From contig CALDSS010000019.1 in NCBI GenBank assembly GCA_937924495.1, forward strand, positions 1 to 34,388: DNA of 34,388 nt, given 5' to 3'. The stretch comes from an uncultured Saprospiraceae bacterium (GTDB taxonomy: Bacteria; Bacteroidota; Bacteroidia; Chitinophagales; Saprospiraceae). This document shows, one piece after another, positions 15,532-24,724 of the stretch. Positions within the stretch are counted from its first letter, which is position 1; each line of letters opens with the position of its first letter. The notes under the pieces were generated by a model that saw nothing but the letters and a program-made list of their open reading frames with translations, was not told where the DNA came from and searched no databases. The translations under genes and the position numbers were made by a program.

Positions 15532-16353
15532 TCACCCTAAAACGGCTTGGGCTGATTCAATACTTGTCAAATTCGGATTTTTTTCAATCGCCGCTTCAAC
15601 ATAACTATGATCGCTTAAGATATCTGGGCCGTCTTCCTTAATAGCGATAGTATGTTCGTAATGAGCTGAAACCTTATTATCTCTTGTTAAAACTGACCAA
15701 CCATCTGGCAATGTTTTAACTTCTTTCCTCCCCAAATTTATCATTGGTTCCACCGCAATTACCAAACCTGAAGCAAGTTTAATTCCTCTACCCCGTTTTC
15801 CATAATTTGGAACCTCTGGTTCTTCATGTAAACTACGCCCCAGTCCGTGCCCTACCAATTCTCTTACAACTGAATATTTGTGTACTCTTTGTGTAAAGTC
15901 CTGAATTGCGAAACTGATATCTCCTAATCGATTTCCTACTCTTGCCTGCTCGATGCCTTTGTATAAAGAAGCATTGGTTACATTCAACAATTTCATCACA
16001 TCTTCACTTACTTCGCCAATTACAAAAGTATAGGCAGCGTCTCCAAAAAATTCATTAATATAAGTTCCACAATCTACCGAAACAATGTCACCTTCTTCAA
16101 AAGGTTTATCGCTTGGAACACCGTGAACTATAGTACTATTTGGAGAAATACAAAGTGTAGAAGGAAAACCACGGTAGCCCTTAAATCCAGGCGCTGCTCC
16201 GTGATCTCTTATGAATTCCTCAGCTCTCTTATCAATTTCGAGACCAGTGACTCCCGGCTTCAACATCTCACCTACAAGACCAAGCGTTTTACAGACCAAA
16301 TGGCATGCTTCCCGAATCTTTTCTATTTCCTCATTGGTCTTGTAATATATCAT
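15532..16353 (-). CDS. map: Methionine aminopeptidase type I
   Basis: The 273-residue enzyme removes the initiator Met from new proteins. All five metal ligands of the pita-bread fold are visible: Asp94 (VDCGTY), Asp105 (FFGDAAYTF), His169 (VGHGLG), Glu202 (AVEPM) and Glu233 (HYEHT); His78 in VHGVP is the conserved substrate-side histidine. There is no N-terminal zinc-finger extension. Placement between secY and infA is standard in Gram-positives and Bacteroidota, but here without adk. The last ~30 residues after the catalytic core are slightly longer than the E. coli enzyme. Confidence 0.96.
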   Translation of the reverse strand: MIYYKTNEEIEKIREACHLVCKTLGLVGEMLKPGVTGLEIDKRAEEFIRDHGAAPGFKGYRGFPSTLCISPNSTIVHGVPSDKPFEEGDIVSVDCGTYINEFFGDAAYTFVIGEVSEDVMKLLNVTNASLYKGIEQARVGNRLGDISFAIQDFTQRVHKYSVVRELVGHGLGRSLHEEPEVPNYGKRGRGIKLASGLVIAVEPMINLGRKEVKTLPDGWSVLTRDNKVSAHYEHTIAIKEDGPDILSDHSYVEAAIEKNPNLTSIESAQAVLG

Positions 16354-16374
16354 ATAGTCAACTGAGTAGGGTAA

Positions 16375-17754
16375 TTACATTCCAGAGCCAATCTGCTGAA
16401 GACGGCTTGTACTTCTTCCTTGAATTTTTCCTGATTTTACCAACCCATCATAACGACGCATCAAAAGGTAACTTTCGATTTGTTGTAATGTATCCAAAAC
16501 AACACCTACTAAAATAAGTAGAGAAGTTCCTCCAAAAAACATTGCAAAAGCAACATTTACCCCGAAAGCAGCCGCAAAAGCTGGGAAGATGGAAATAATA
16601 CCCAAGAAAATGGAGCCCGGAAGTGTAATTCGGGTCGTTATAGAATCTATGAAATCTGCAGTTGGCTTACCTGGCTTGATTCCAGGAATGAATGCATTTT
16701 GTCTCTTCAAATACTCCGAGTATTGTTGTGGATTCACAATCAACGCAGTGTAGATATATGTAAATATTACTACCAAAAAGAAGTATATGATATTGTACGG
16801 AAGAGACGTGAAGTCATTCAAAGCAGCCAAAATCCCTCCAGCAGCCTGACCTTGTCCGGCTGCAAATTGAGCAACCGTTGATGGCAAAAACATTAATGCT
16901 TGAGCAAAAATGATTGGCATTACTCCTGCTGCGTTCACTTTCAAAGGAATGTAATCTCTGGCACCAGCAGCTGGCATTTGGCTTGCACCTCTACCAACCA
17001 TTCTTTTGGCAAATTGAATTGGAATTTTACGAATTCCTTGAACAATCAATACTGTTGCCATCATCACGACGAAAAGGATAGCCATTTCTAAAACAAAGAG
17101 TACTAATCCTCCTCCTCCATCTCCCATTTGAGAGGTTAACTCAAATGCAAATGCTGAAGGTAAACTTGCAATGATACCAATGGTAATCAAAAGAGAAATA
17201 CCATTTCCAACTCCATTATCGGTTATTCTTTCACCTAACCACATGGCGAAAATTGTACCTGTGGCGAGTATAATGATATTGGAAATCCAGAAAATAGACG
17301 TTGGTATAGCAGGTGAAACTGCACCTAAACTATAGATGTATGTCAAATAACCACCACCTTGAACCAAAGTGATAGCCAATGTCAACAATCGAGTGATTTG
17401 TGTGATTTTCTTTCTGCCCGATTCTCCTTCTTTTTGCTGCAAACGCTGGAAATACGGAACCGCAAATCCTAGCAATTGAACAATAATCGAAGCAGTAATA
17501 TATGGCATTACACCTAATGCCATAATAGCAGCATTGTTAAATGCTCCTCCAGTAAATACATTGATCAAACCTAAAAGGCTACTTGCGTCCCCGCTACCAG
17601 CAGTTGCTTGTTCAAGCACATCTGGCATCACCCCTGGTAATACAATATAAGACCCCAGGCGATAAACTAATATTAAGCCTAGGGTGAAAAGAATTCTTTC
17701 TCGCAATTCCTTGATCTTCCAGATATTCTGGAGGGTCGTAAAAAACTTTTTCAT
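16375..17754 (-). CDS. secY: Protein translocase subunit SecY
   Basis: The 459-residue integral membrane protein has about ten hydrophobic segments and the SecY signatures: KIKELRERILFTLGLILVYRLGS at the N-terminus, a Gly/Ala-rich plug region (TGGAFNNAAIMALGVMPYITASIIVQL), ERITDNGVGNGISLLI, and the C-terminal loop VLDTLQQIESYLLMRRYDGLVKSGKIQGR, which contacts ribosome or SecA. It forms the channel with SecE and SecG. The gap to rplO is 9 bp, so tight co-transcription with the spc genes is expected. It is somewhat longer than the E. coli protein, mainly in periplasmic loops. Confidence 0.97.
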   Translation of the reverse strand: MKKFFTTLQNIWKIKELRERILFTLGLILVYRLGSYIVLPGVMPDVLEQATAGSGDASSLLGLINVFTGGAFNNAAIMALGVMPYITASIIVQLLGFAVPYFQRLQQKEGESGRKKITQITRLLTLAITLVQGGGYLTYIYSLGAVSPAIPTSIFWISNIIILATGTIFAMWLGERITDNGVGNGISLLITIGIIASLPSAFAFELTSQMGDGGGGLVLFVLEMAILFVVMMATVLIVQGIRKIPIQFAKRMVGRGASQMPAAGARDYIPLKVNAAGVMPIIFAQALMFLPSTVAQFAAGQGQAAGGILAALNDFTSLPYNIIYFFLVVIFTYIYTALIVNPQQYSEYLKRQNAFIPGIKPGKPTADFIDSITTRITLPGSIFLGIISIFPAFAAAFGVNVAFAMFFGGTSLLILVGVVLDTLQQIESYLLMRRYDGLVKSGKIQGRSTSRLQQIGSGM

Positions 17755-17763
17755 GTAAAATGA

Positions 17764-18210
17764 TTATACAAGGTTAACACTACCGCCTAGATTCTCTATA
17801 GTTTGTTTTGCCGCTTCTGAACATTTGTGAGCAGTAACTGTAACTTTACTACTTAACTCACCTTTACCCAAAATCTTTACCTTTGTAGTCTTTTTTACTA
17901 TACCTTTTTCAACTAAAAAGTCCAGACTAATTTCATTCGTACTGTACTTTTTCGATATGCTTTCCAATGTGCTTAAGTTCATTGGCTGATAGACAATTCT
18001 GTCAGCATTTTTAAAACCAACTTTTGGTAAACGCATTTGTAATGGCATTTGACCACCTTCAAAATTTCGCTTACGGCTCCATCCTGAACGAGACTTTGCA
18101 CCTTTATGACCTCTTGCCGCAGTACCGCCTTTTCCTGAACCAGGACCTCTGGCAATTCTTTTTCTATTCTTAGTTGCTCCTGCAGCTGGCTTTAAATTAC
18201 TTAACTTCAT
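17764..18210 (-). CDS. rplO: 50S ribosomal protein uL15
   Basis: The 148-residue protein shows the usual Gly/Lys/Arg-rich N-terminal arm (RIARGPGSGKGGTAARGHKGAKSRSG, about 19-44) that penetrates 23S rRNA, followed by the globular domain with KILGKGELSSKVTVTAHKCSEAA. The protein joins late in 50S assembly. It sits between rpmD and secY. There is no unusual feature. Confidence 0.97.
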   Translation of the reverse strand: MKLSNLKPAAGATKNRKRIARGPGSGKGGTAARGHKGAKSRSGWSRKRNFEGGQMPLQMRLPKVGFKNADRIVYQPMNLSTLESISKKYSTNEISLDFLVEKGIVKKTTKVKILGKGELSSKVTVTAHKCSEAAKQTIENLGGSVNLV

Positions 18211-18249
18211 TTTTATAAAATTTATGAAACTGAAAACCTAATGAAAAGG

Positions 18250-18429
18250 TTACGCTTCTTCAACTTTTAATAAATGCTCAACTTTTTTAATCATCCCAAG
18301 AACTTGCGGTGTAGCAGTATGCTCTACGGATTGATTCATTTTCTTTAAACCAAGCGCAATCATAGTCGCCTTTTGACGCTTTGAACGGTCAATTACGCTC
18401 TTTACTTGTGTGATTTTTACTTTTTTCAT
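18250..18429 (-). CDS. rpmD: 50S ribosomal protein uL30
   Basis: Translation of the 255-bp gap between rpsE and rplO gives 59 residues from ATG to TAA: MKKVKITQVKSVIDRSKRQK, then IALGLKKMNQSVEHTATPQVLGMIKKVEHLLKVEE. The ITQVKS...GLKKMNQSV pattern and the position after rpsE identify uL30. It is a small peripheral protein of the 50S subunit, absent in some bacteria but kept here. Confidence 0.95.
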   Translation of the reverse strand: MKKVKITQVKSVIDRSKRQKATMIALGLKKMNQSVEHTATPQVLGMIKKVEHLLKVEEA

Positions 18430-18465
18430 CTTATTCTGAACTGCGTTTGATATTCTTAATATTAA

Positions 18466-18993
18466 TTAACCTCCAAAAACTTTATCCATTGAAATACCTC
18501 TTCTTCTTGCAACTTCCATTGGACTTTGCAGCTTAGAAAGCGCATCAATAGTCGCTTTTATAACGTTATGTGGGTTAGATGACCCTTGTGATTTTGCTAA
18601 TACGTTTTGCACTCCTGCAATCTCTAAAATCGCACGCATTGCACCACCAGCAATTACACCGGTACCATCAGATGCAGGTTTGATTAAAACTTTACCAGCA
18701 CCGTACTTCCCTTTTTGTGCATGAGGGATAGTTCCATTATGAATTGGCACCTTGATAAGGTTCTTTTTAGCATCATCAACTGCTTTTGCGATTGACTCCT
18801 GTACATCTCTTGCCTTTCCAAGTCCATGCCCTACTGTACCTTTTCCATCACCCACCACTACAATCGCAGCAAAACTGAAAGTTCGACCACCTTTCGTCAC
18901 TTTAGCAACACGGTTAAGCGAAACCATCTTTTCTTTCAAGTCAGTTTCAGTTGGTCTGACTCGATTTTTTCTATTTCTATTATCTTTTGCCAT
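18466..18993 (-). CDS. rpsE: 30S ribosomal protein uS5
   Basis: The 175-residue protein has the double-stranded-RNA-binding-like N-terminal domain ([40 protein letters not shown]) and the C-terminal ribosomal-S5 domain ([41 protein letters not shown]). The protein takes part in mRNA unwinding and decoding accuracy. The loop around Arg/Gly at VTKGGR, where ram-type and spectinomycin-resistance changes occur in other bacteria, looks normal. Confidence 0.97.
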   Translation of the reverse strand: MAKDNRNRKNRVRPTETDLKEKMVSLNRVAKVTKGGRTFSFAAIVVVGDGKGTVGHGLGKARDVQESIAKAVDDAKKNLIKVPIHNGTIPHAQKGKYGAGKVLIKPASDGTGVIAGGAMRAILEIAGVQNVLAKSQGSSNPHNVIKATIDALSKLQSPMEVARRRGISMDKVFGG

Positions 18994-19021
18994 AATATTA
19001 ATGTTCGATTATAAGTGGTTC

Positions 19022-19375
19022 TTAAAATTGAAGTCCTCCTTCGCGTGCACCTTCTGCAAGGGCTTTTACACGACCGTGGTATAAGTAACCACCTCTATCA
19101 AAAACAACAGATTCGATACTAGCTCCTTTTGCTGCAGTAGCAATTGCCTTACCAACCTCTTTTGCTTGTTCAACTCTGTTCCCACTATAGTTAGCACCTT
19201 GAGTTTTGGTAGAAGCAGCTGCCAAAGTGACACCTTTTACGTCATCTATTAGTTGACAGTAAATTTCGTTATTACTTCTGTAAACACTTAATCGAGGACG
19301 CTGAGAAGTGCCTTTAACGTTTTTCCTGATTCGCTGTTGAATCTTTTTACGCCTTCTTGCTTTACTAAATGCCAT
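19022..19375 (-). CDS. rplR: 50S ribosomal protein uL18
   Basis: The 117-residue protein starts with a basic arm ([31 protein letters not shown]) and ends [28 protein letters not shown], the uL18 signature. It binds 5S rRNA together with uL5. It is 60 bp downstream of rplF and 28 bp upstream of rpsE. No oddities are seen. Confidence 0.97.
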   Translation of the reverse strand: MAFSKARRRKKIQQRIRKNVKGTSQRPRLSVYRSNNEIYCQLIDDVKGVTLAAASTKTQGANYSGNRVEQAKEVGKAIATAAKGASIESVVFDRGGYLYHGRVKALAEGAREGGLQF

Positions 19376-19435
19376 TTTAAAAAGAGATATTTGAAGTTGG
19401 ATATTAGTAGAAATATCCTGAATCTATTTACAAAA

Positions 19436-19990
19436 TTATTTCGCAGCCGTTTTACCAGCTTTGGTTCTTACATATTCACCAACATATCGGATACCTTTTC
19501 CTTTATAAGGTTCAGGTTTTCTGAATGCTCTAATCTTTGCAGCAATCTGTCCTAACAGCTGCTTATCGTTACTTGTCAATTTGATTCTCGGAGTTTTCCC
19601 CTTTTCAGATTCTGTTTCCAATTTCACTTCATCTGGAATATAGAAATAGATAGGGTGAGAATATCCAATAGTCAATTCCAAAAGTTGACCTGTATTCTTT
19701 ACTCTGTATCCAACACCAATCAACTCCAATTCTTTTTCCCATCCTGTGGAAACTCCAGTTACCATGTTGTTGACCAATGCCCTATATAACCCATGCATAG
19801 CACGGTGTCTTGGACTTTCAGTTGGTCTGGCGAATTCTAAAACGCCATCCTCTATTTTCATAGAAATAGCAGGGTCAACCTGTTGCTTCAATTCACCTTT
19901 AGGTCCTTTCACAGTAACCAAGTTTCCTTGACTGACATCAATGGAAATTCCTGATGGAATATTTATCGGTGCTTTTCCAACTCTTGACAT
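19436..19990 (-). CDS. rplF: 50S ribosomal protein uL6
   Basis: The 184-residue protein contains the two duplicated uL6 domains and the C-terminal signature RKPEPYKGKGIRYVGEYVRTKAGKTA. It starts SRVGKAPINIPSG. It lies near the sarcin-ricin loop and factor-binding site of the 50S subunit. Length and neighbours are standard. Confidence 0.97.
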   Translation of the reverse strand: MSRVGKAPINIPSGISIDVSQGNLVTVKGPKGELKQQVDPAISMKIEDGVLEFARPTESPRHRAMHGLYRALVNNMVTGVSTGWEKELELIGVGYRVKNTGQLLELTIGYSHPIYFYIPDEVKLETESEKGKTPRIKLTSNDKQLLGQIAAKIRAFRKPEPYKGKGIRYVGEYVRTKAGKTAAK

Positions 19991-20030
19991 TGTATTAAAT
20001 TTATCTTGATAGAAATTTCAAAATCCAAAA

Positions 20031-20429
20031 TTAGTGGACGTAACAAAGAACTTCGCCACCTACGTTTTCCTTACGAGCCTGCTTATCAGTCATTACTCCT
20101 TTAGAAGTAGAGATGATTGCAATCCCCAGTCCATTGATTACTCTTGGAAGGTTTTCAACATCAGCATACTTTCGCAAACCAGGTTTGCTGATACGTAGCA
20201 ATTTGTGAATAACCGGCTTGTTTGTAGCGCGGTCATATTTCAAGGCAATTTTTATCGTACCTTGTGGACCTTCATCTACAAATTTGTATTTGTGAATGAA
20301 CCCTTGGTCATATAGTATTTCAGTGATACTTTTCTTCAGATTAGAAGCTGGAATATCCACCATTCTATGACCTGCTTGTTGAGCGTTTCTGATTCTTGTT
20401 AAATAGTCCGCTATTGGATCAGTTACCAT
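20031..20429 (-). CDS. rpsH: 30S ribosomal protein uS8
   Basis: The 132-residue protein reads [19 protein letters not shown] at the start and [37 protein letters not shown] at the end, both typical. uS8 binds the central domain of 16S rRNA and represses the spc operon in E. coli through an mRNA mimic at rplE; no matching structure was checked here. It is 32 bp after rpsN. Confidence 0.97.
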   Translation of the reverse strand: MVTDPIADYLTRIRNAQQAGHRMVDIPASNLKKSITEILYDQGFIHKYKFVDEGPQGTIKIALKYDRATNKPVIHKLLRISKPGLRKYADVENLPRVINGLGIAIISTSKGVMTDKQARKENVGGEVLCYVH

Positions 20430-20461
20430 TATAAAAATGATTTTGAATTATCGTGTTAAGT

Positions 20462-20731
20462 TTACCAACTGGCTTTTGTAACCCCTGGAATTTTACCTTC
20501 AAGTGCCATTTTTCTAAATGTCACCCTGTTAATACCGAACATTCGCATGTATCCCTTTGGTCGTCCAGTCAATTTACATCTATTGTGTAAACGAACTTTT
20601 GAACCATTTCTCGGTAGCTTGTCTAATTCTTCCCACTTTCCTTCCTCTTTCAACTTCTTTCTTAGGTCAGCATACTTTGCTACCATGCGCTCACGTTTGT
20701 GTTCTCTTGCGATTACTGCTTTACGTGCCAT
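20462..20731 (-). CDS. rpsN: 30S ribosomal protein uS14 (C-minus form)
   Basis: The 89-residue protein is the longer zinc-free type: it contains [40 protein letters not shown] but has no CxxC pairs. The 89-residue length and lack of cysteines agree. uS14 sits in the 30S head. It starts 5 bp after the rplE stop, so the two may be translationally coupled. Confidence 0.97.
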   Translation of the reverse strand: MARKAVIAREHKRERMVAKYADLRKKLKEEGKWEELDKLPRNGSKVRLHNRCKLTGRPKGYMRMFGINRVTFRKMALEGKIPGVTKASW

Positions 20732-20736
20732 ATTGA

Positions 20737-21303
20737 TTAATTGTTATTTCTCTGATTTTTGAAAGGAAGTCCCATGTACTTCAACAATGCTAATGCTTCG
20801 GCATCAGTATTCGCAGAAGTTACGATGGTGATATCCATCCCAGTAATTTTATTGATCTTATCAAGGTTTATCTCAGGGAAAATGATTTGCTCAGTAATAC
20901 CCATTGAATAATTCCCTCTTCCGTCAAAACTTTTATCGTTGATACCTCTAAAGTCACGTACACGTGGAAGGGATACATTAATCAACCTATCCAAAAATTC
21001 CCACATACGGTCACCTCTTAAAGTTACTCTTGCACCAATCGTCATCTGTTCTCTCAGCTTAAAGTTAGAGATAGATTTTTTTGCTTTGGTAGGAACTGCT
21101 TTTTGACCAGTAATCATGGTCATTTCTTTTAAAGCATGTTCTACAAGTTTCTTATCTTGGGTAGCACCACCTACTCCCTGATTAAGGCTGATCTTCTTGA
21201 TCTTAGGAACTTGCATGATAGTAGAGTATTGGAACTGCTCCATCAATTTACCTATAACCTCTTCCTTATATTTTGTTCTTAAACTTGGTATGTATTCTGC
21301 CAT
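20737..21303 (-). CDS. rplE: 50S ribosomal protein uL5
   Basis: The 188-residue protein shows [55 protein letters not shown], and [40 protein letters not shown]. It binds 5S rRNA and contacts P-site tRNA and uS13. It starts 2 bp after the rplX stop. Confidence 0.97.
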   Translation of the reverse strand: MAEYIPSLRTKYKEEVIGKLMEQFQYSTIMQVPKIKKISLNQGVGGATQDKKLVEHALKEMTMITGQKAVPTKAKKSISNFKLREQMTIGARVTLRGDRMWEFLDRLINVSLPRVRDFRGINDKSFDGRGNYSMGITEQIIFPEINLDKINKITGMDITIVTSANTDAEALALLKYMGLPFKNQRNNN

Positions 21304-21305
21304 TA

Positions 21306-21644
21306 TTAGATAATTTCACCAGTTTTCTTAGAATAACGAACTAATCTTCCGCCAGACTCTTTGCGCCCAACTCTACATGCTTCCCCTGTTTTAGGATCAA
21401 TTAGCATTAGATTAGAAACATGAATTGGAGCTTCTTTCTGAATCAAACCACCCTCCTCATTTTGGGTAGGCTTTTGGTGTTTTGTAACCATGTTGATTCC
21501 TTCTACGATGGCACGTTGCTTTGCAGGAAAGACCTCCAAAATTTTGCCTTCAGCTCCTCTATCTTTACCAGCAAGCACTTTTACCATGTCGTCTTTGCGA
21601 ACATGTAATTTTACCTGCTTGATTGATTTTTTATTTTTTGACAT
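21306..21644 (-). CDS. rplX: 50S ribosomal protein uL24
   Basis: The 112-residue protein has a KOW motif at about residues 17-45 ([32 protein letters not shown]), followed by [35 protein letters not shown]. uL24 starts 50S assembly and lies at the exit-tunnel rim. It is in the standard position between rplN and rplE. Confidence 0.97.
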   Translation of the reverse strand: MSKNKKSIKQVKLHVRKDDMVKVLAGKDRGAEGKILEVFPAKQRAIVEGINMVTKHQKPTQNEEGGLIQKEAPIHVSNLMLIDPKTGEACRVGRKESGGRLVRYSKKTGEII

Positions 21645-21668
21645 TTTAAAAATGTTTACTGTCGAAAA

Positions 21669-22034
21669 TTAAAGTACCTCAGGTGCTAGAGAAACAATTC
21701 TCATAAAATCCTTGTCTCTCAATTCACGGGCAACTGGTCCGAAAATACGAGAACCTCTCGGTTCTAAGGAATCTGACAAAAGAACAATTGCATTATCATC
21801 AAATCGGATATAAGAACCGTCTTTTCTTCTGATTTCTTTTTTGGTTCGCACAACAACTGCTTTCGAAATAGCACCTTTTTTGATACCACCAGGAGATGCA
21901 TCTTTGACTGTAACAACAATCATATCTCCGACAGAAGCATAGCGACGCTTCGTTCCACCCAAGACCCTAATACAAAGTGCTTCTTTAGCACCGCTGTTGT
22001 CAGCTACCTTTAATCGACTTTCTTGCTGAATCAT
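21669..22034 (-). CDS. rplN: 50S ribosomal protein uL14
   Basis: The 121-residue protein begins [27 protein letters not shown] and ends [19 protein letters not shown], a complete beta-barrel uL14. It forms part of the intersubunit bridge with 16S rRNA and binds bL19 and the silencing factor RsfS. Spacing to rpsQ is 38 bp. Confidence 0.97.
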   Translation of the reverse strand: MIQQESRLKVADNSGAKEALCIRVLGGTKRRYASVGDMIVVTVKDASPGGIKKGAISKAVVVRTKKEIRRKDGSYIRFDDNAIVLLSDSLEPRGSRIFGPVARELRDKDFMRIVSLAPEVL

Positions 22035-22072
22035 GATTAAAAAAAGTTGTGAAAGGCCAAACCTTTCGGATA

Positions 22073-22333
22073 TTACTTCGCTTTTTCAATTATTTCTACC
22101 AAGCGCCATCTCTTATTCTTGCTCAATGGCCTTGTCTCTGCAATTTTCACGACGTCACCTATGCCCGCCTTTCCTTGCTCATCGTGTACAGAAAATTTCT
22201 TTGACCTTTTCACAGATTTACCATACAATGGATGGCGAACACTTCTGCGTACTTCAACGGAAATGGTCTTCTGCATTTTGTCGCTGGTTACAACACCAAC
22301 TCTTGTTTTTCGCGATTTTCTTTCTTCGCTCAT
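22073..22333 (-). CDS. rpsQ: 30S ribosomal protein uS17
   Basis: The 86-residue OB-fold protein contains [73 protein letters not shown]. It is a primary 16S rRNA binder. Spacing to rpmC is 19 bp. Nothing is unusual. Confidence 0.97.
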   Translation of the reverse strand: MSEERKSRKTRVGVVTSDKMQKTISVEVRRSVRHPLYGKSVKRSKKFSVHDEQGKAGIGDVVKIAETRPLSKNKRWRLVEIIEKAK

Positions 22334-22352
22334 TTTATCTATTTAACTAAGA

Positions 22353-22616
22353 TTAAAATTTTCGGCTTCTTCTTGCTCGAATTTTAGAACGGCCAGCCAA
22401 CTCTTCAGGAGAAGCATCTGCTAACTCTCTACGTCTAATCTCTGTCTTCAATCTCGCAACATCACGACGCATTTCTCTTAATTCCAACGGATTATCCAAT
22501 CCCTTTAAAGCATTGTCCAGTTGCAATTTTTTGTAGTCGTTTTGAGTTGCTTCCAACTCAGCGCTCAATCTCTCGACAGACAATTCTTGCAACTCTAAAT
22601 ATTTCTTTGATGCCAT
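22353..22616 (-). CDS. rpmC: 50S ribosomal protein uL29 with basic C-terminal extension
   Basis: The helical hairpin of uL29 spans about residues 5-65 (LQELSVERLSAELEATQNDYKKLQLDNALKGLDNPLELREMRRDVARLKTEI). The protein then continues to 87 residues with LADASPEELAGRSKIRARRSRKF, about 20 more than the common 60-70. uL29 lies beside uL23 at the tunnel exit, where SRP and trigger factor dock. The added basic tail could contact rRNA there (inference). Confidence 0.95.
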   Translation of the reverse strand: MASKKYLELQELSVERLSAELEATQNDYKKLQLDNALKGLDNPLELREMRRDVARLKTEIRRRELADASPEELAGRSKIRARRSRKF

Positions 22617-22641
22617 TATAATAGATTTAAAATAACTTCAA

Positions 22642-23061
22642 TTATCCCTCGTAATCGGGGCGTACAACAGTTTTGGTAGCTACTGGCAATTTCTGAGCGG
22701 CTAATCGCAAAGATTCTTTTGCTACCTCTTCAGATACTCCGTCAATTTCAAACATGATTCTGCCTGGTTTCACCACTGCTACCCAATGATCCAATCCACC
22801 TTTACCTTTTCCCATCCGTACTTCTAACGGCTTGGAAGTAATCGGCTTGTCAGGAAAAATTCTAATCCACACCTGACCTTCTCTTTTCATGTGACGCGTC
22901 ATCGCGATACGAGCAGACTCCAACTGGCGGTTTGTAATCATTCCGGCATCCAAAGTTTTCAAACCAAATGTACCGAAAGAAATTTTACTTCCTTTATAGG
23001 CCTTTCCTTTGATTTTACCCTTCTGCTGCTTGCGATATTTAGTTCTTTTCGGTTGTAGCAT
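22642..23061 (-). CDS. rplP: 50S ribosomal protein uL16
   Basis: The 139-residue protein starts [24 protein letters not shown] and includes [36 protein letters not shown]. uL16 sits between the A and P sites, and its late addition matures the peptidyl-transferase centre. The region around [12 protein letters not shown], including the Arg hydroxylated in E. coli (by homology), is intact. A strong-looking -7 box lies about 50 bp upstream, so this gene may start its own transcript. Confidence 0.97.
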   Translation of the reverse strand: MLQPKRTKYRKQQKGKIKGKAYKGSKISFGTFGLKTLDAGMITNRQLESARIAMTRHMKREGQVWIRIFPDKPITSKPLEVRMGKGKGGLDHWVAVVKPGRIMFEIDGVSEEVAKESLRLAAQKLPVATKTVVRPDYEG

Positions 23062-23109
23062 CGCTAAGAATTTCTATGAAAAATTGAGTACCTGCTTTGA
23101 AATCGGCCG

Positions 23110-23117
23110 CAAAGGTA
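23110..23117 (-). promoter_or_regulatory. -7 box (TACCTTTG) between rpsC and rplP
   Basis: The minus strand reads TACCTTTGCGGCC, an exact TAnnTTTGC match that shares its downstream GCGGCC with the box before rplC. No TTTG is found about 20 nt upstream, so the -33 half is weak or missing. Transcription from it would begin roughly 42 nt before the rplP ATG. The 101-bp gap otherwise has nothing. Confidence 0.5.
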
Positions 23118-23162
23118 GCTCAATATTTTCAATTATTTTTGTTAAAAATTAAATTCGAAATA

Positions 23163-23978
23163 TTACCTTCTGTTATTTCCATTGTTGCCCCCTCGGCCTC
23201 TTCCACCACCGCCACCGCCTCTGCGATCAAGACCTCTGCCGCCTCTACGGTCTCTTCCGCCACCGCCTCTGCGATCACGACCTCCACCACCTCTACGGTC
23301 TCTTCCGCCACCGCCAGGCTGATTCTGCCCAACATTTGGAGAAAGGTCTCTCTTTCCTAAAACCTCACCTTTCATAATCCACACCTTGATACCAATCTTT
23401 CCATATACAGTTAATGCTTCCACTAATGCATAATCAATATCAGCTCTGAAAGTATGTAAGGGAGTACGCCCAGCTTTATATTCTTCAGAACGTGCCATCT
23501 CAGCACCGTTCAATCGACCAGAAATTCTGACTTTTATTCCCTCTCCACCTGCACGAGTCGTAGATTGAATTGCTTGTTTGATTGCTCTTCTGTAGTTGAT
23601 TCGAGATTCAATTTGCTTTGCAATTGATTCTCCAACGATGTAAGCATCTAACTCAGGCTTGCGAATCTCAACGATGTTAATTTGAACATCTTGACTGGTT
23701 AGCTTCTTCAACTCTTCGCGAACTCTATCAACTTCCTGTCCTCCCTTTCCAATAATAATACCTGGACGAGATGTATGGATGGTAACAGTAATTCTCGCAA
23801 GAGTACGCTCAATAATAATTCTTGCAACGCCACCTTTGGGGATACGAGCACGAAGATACCTTCTGATCTTCTCGTCCTCAACTACCTTAGCAGCCATTTC
23901 CTTGCCTCCGTACCAGTTGGATTCCCAACCGCGAATTATTCCGAGACGATTACCAATTGGATTTGTTTTTTGACCCAT
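23163..23978 (-). CDS. rpsC: 30S ribosomal protein uS3 with Arg/Gly-repeat tail
   Basis: Residues 1-212 form a normal uS3: type II KH domain with [14 protein letters not shown] (71-84) and the C-terminal domain with [33 protein letters not shown]. uS3 lines the mRNA entry tunnel and supports helicase activity. Residues 221-271 add a low-complexity tail of GGGGRDRRG units ending [11 protein letters not shown]. The DNA shows a 48-bp unit repeated twice in tandem (23212-23259 and 23260-23307), itself made of two 24-bp halves. The tail is basic and glycine-rich like RGG/RNA-binding regions, and points by homology to the solvent side near mRNA entry. Confidence 0.96.
   Translation of the reverse strand: MGQKTNPIGNRLGIIRGWESNWYGGKEMAAKVVEDEKIRRYLRARIPKGGVARIIIERTLARITVTIHTSRPGIIIGKGGQEVDRVREELKKLTSQDVQINIVEIRKPELDAYIVGESIAKQIESRINYRRAIKQAIQSTTRAGGEGIKVRISGRLNGAEMARSEEYKAGRTPLHTFRADIDYALVEALTVYGKIGIKVWIMKGEVLGKRDLSPNVGQNQPGGGGRDRRGGGGRDRRGGGGRDRRGGRGLDRRGGGGGGRGRGGNNGNNRR
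23212..23315 (-). repeat. 48-bp tandem repeat inside rpsC
   Basis: Two 48-bp units run from 23212 to 23307 with a partial third (to 23315). They differ at a few bases (for example AAGACCTCTGCC against ACGACCTCCACC on the plus strand). Each 48-bp unit is two related 24-bp halves encoding GGGRDRRG. The whole multiples of three keep the frame, so unit number could change without breaking the gene. Confidence 0.85.
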
Positions 23979-24011
23979 AATTAATGGTGAATTGGTATTA
24001 AGTTTTAAAAT

Positions 24012-24407
24012 TTATTCTTCTTCGTCAGTAGATTCATCTGCATTATCAAATCCATCAACCGGAATCCGGTTTTCCACTACCAACGTTACATGATTTGTAC
24101 GTTTACGAATTCTATGACCTCTTCCTTGAGGAGCTGTTCTCAGTCTTTTCAGGAAAGCACCTCCATCGACAAAAGCCGTTTTGATATATAAATCGTAATC
24201 AGCTGCACTTTCTGAGTGATCTGTCTTGTTCTCCCAGTTTGCGATAGCTGACAAAAGAACTTTCTCAAGAAACGTCGCGGATTCACGTTTAGTGAATTTC
24301 AAAATAGACAATGCTTCATCTACCTTTTTCCCTCTAATGTTATCAACCACCAACCGCATTTTGCGAGCTGACATTGGACAGTTTCTTAATTTAGCTACTG
24401 CTTCCAT
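24012..24407 (-). CDS. rplV: 50S ribosomal protein uL22 with acidic tail
   Basis: The 131-residue protein contains MEAVAKLRNCPMSARKMRLVVDNIRGKKVDEAL, the extended beta-hairpin region (AFVDGGAFLKRLRTAPQGRGHRIRKRTNHVTLVVE), and a short acidic tail DNADESTDEEE. The hairpin tip reaches the exit-tunnel wall, the site of macrolide-resistance changes and stalling. Its last six residues, STDEEE, are the same as the last six of bL17 in this window. Confidence 0.96.
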   Translation of the reverse strand: MEAVAKLRNCPMSARKMRLVVDNIRGKKVDEALSILKFTKRESATFLEKVLLSAIANWENKTDHSESAADYDLYIKTAFVDGGAFLKRLRTAPQGRGHRIRKRTNHVTLVVENRIPVDGFDNADESTDEEE

Positions 24408-24437
24408 TTTAAATTATTTAAACTATCTGTTTAAAGA

Positions 24438-24704
24438 TTATTTTCTATTACCAGTGTGACCTTTGTAAGTACGAGTTGGAGAAAATTCACCCAACTTATG
24501 CCCTACCATGTTCTCTGTAACATAAACAGGAACGAAAGTCTTACCATTATGAACAGCAATGGTTTCTCCAACCATAACTGGAACAATCATTGATGCGCGT
24601 GACCAAGTTTTTATAACCTGCTTCTTTTTCGAGCCTTTCGCTTTCTCGATTTTTGTCATCAACTTGTGAAAAACGTAAGGTCCTTTTCTGATTGAACGAG
24701 CCAT
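24438..24704 (-). CDS. rpsS: 30S ribosomal protein uS19
   Basis: The 88-residue protein starts [22 protein letters not shown] and contains [40 protein letters not shown], the complete uS19. It forms a complex with uS13 in the 30S head. It is 20 bp after rplB. Confidence 0.97.
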   Translation of the reverse strand: MARSIRKGPYVFHKLMTKIEKAKGSKKKQVIKTWSRASMIVPVMVGETIAVHNGKTFVPVYVTENMVGHKLGEFSPTRTYKGHTGNRK

Positions 24705-24724
24705 ATTGTTACGCTATATTTAGG

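Noticed and set aside
23163-23335. Short regular repeats suggestive of a CRISPR array
   Set aside because: The repeats are contiguous with no unique spacers, keep the rpsC reading frame, and encode Gly/Arg/Asp units; this is an in-gene tandem repeat.
23097-23360. Plus-strand Ser/Ala/Thr-rich ORF opposite the rpsC tail
   Set aside because: Its repetitive protein is only the antisense reading of the GGGRDRRG repeat.
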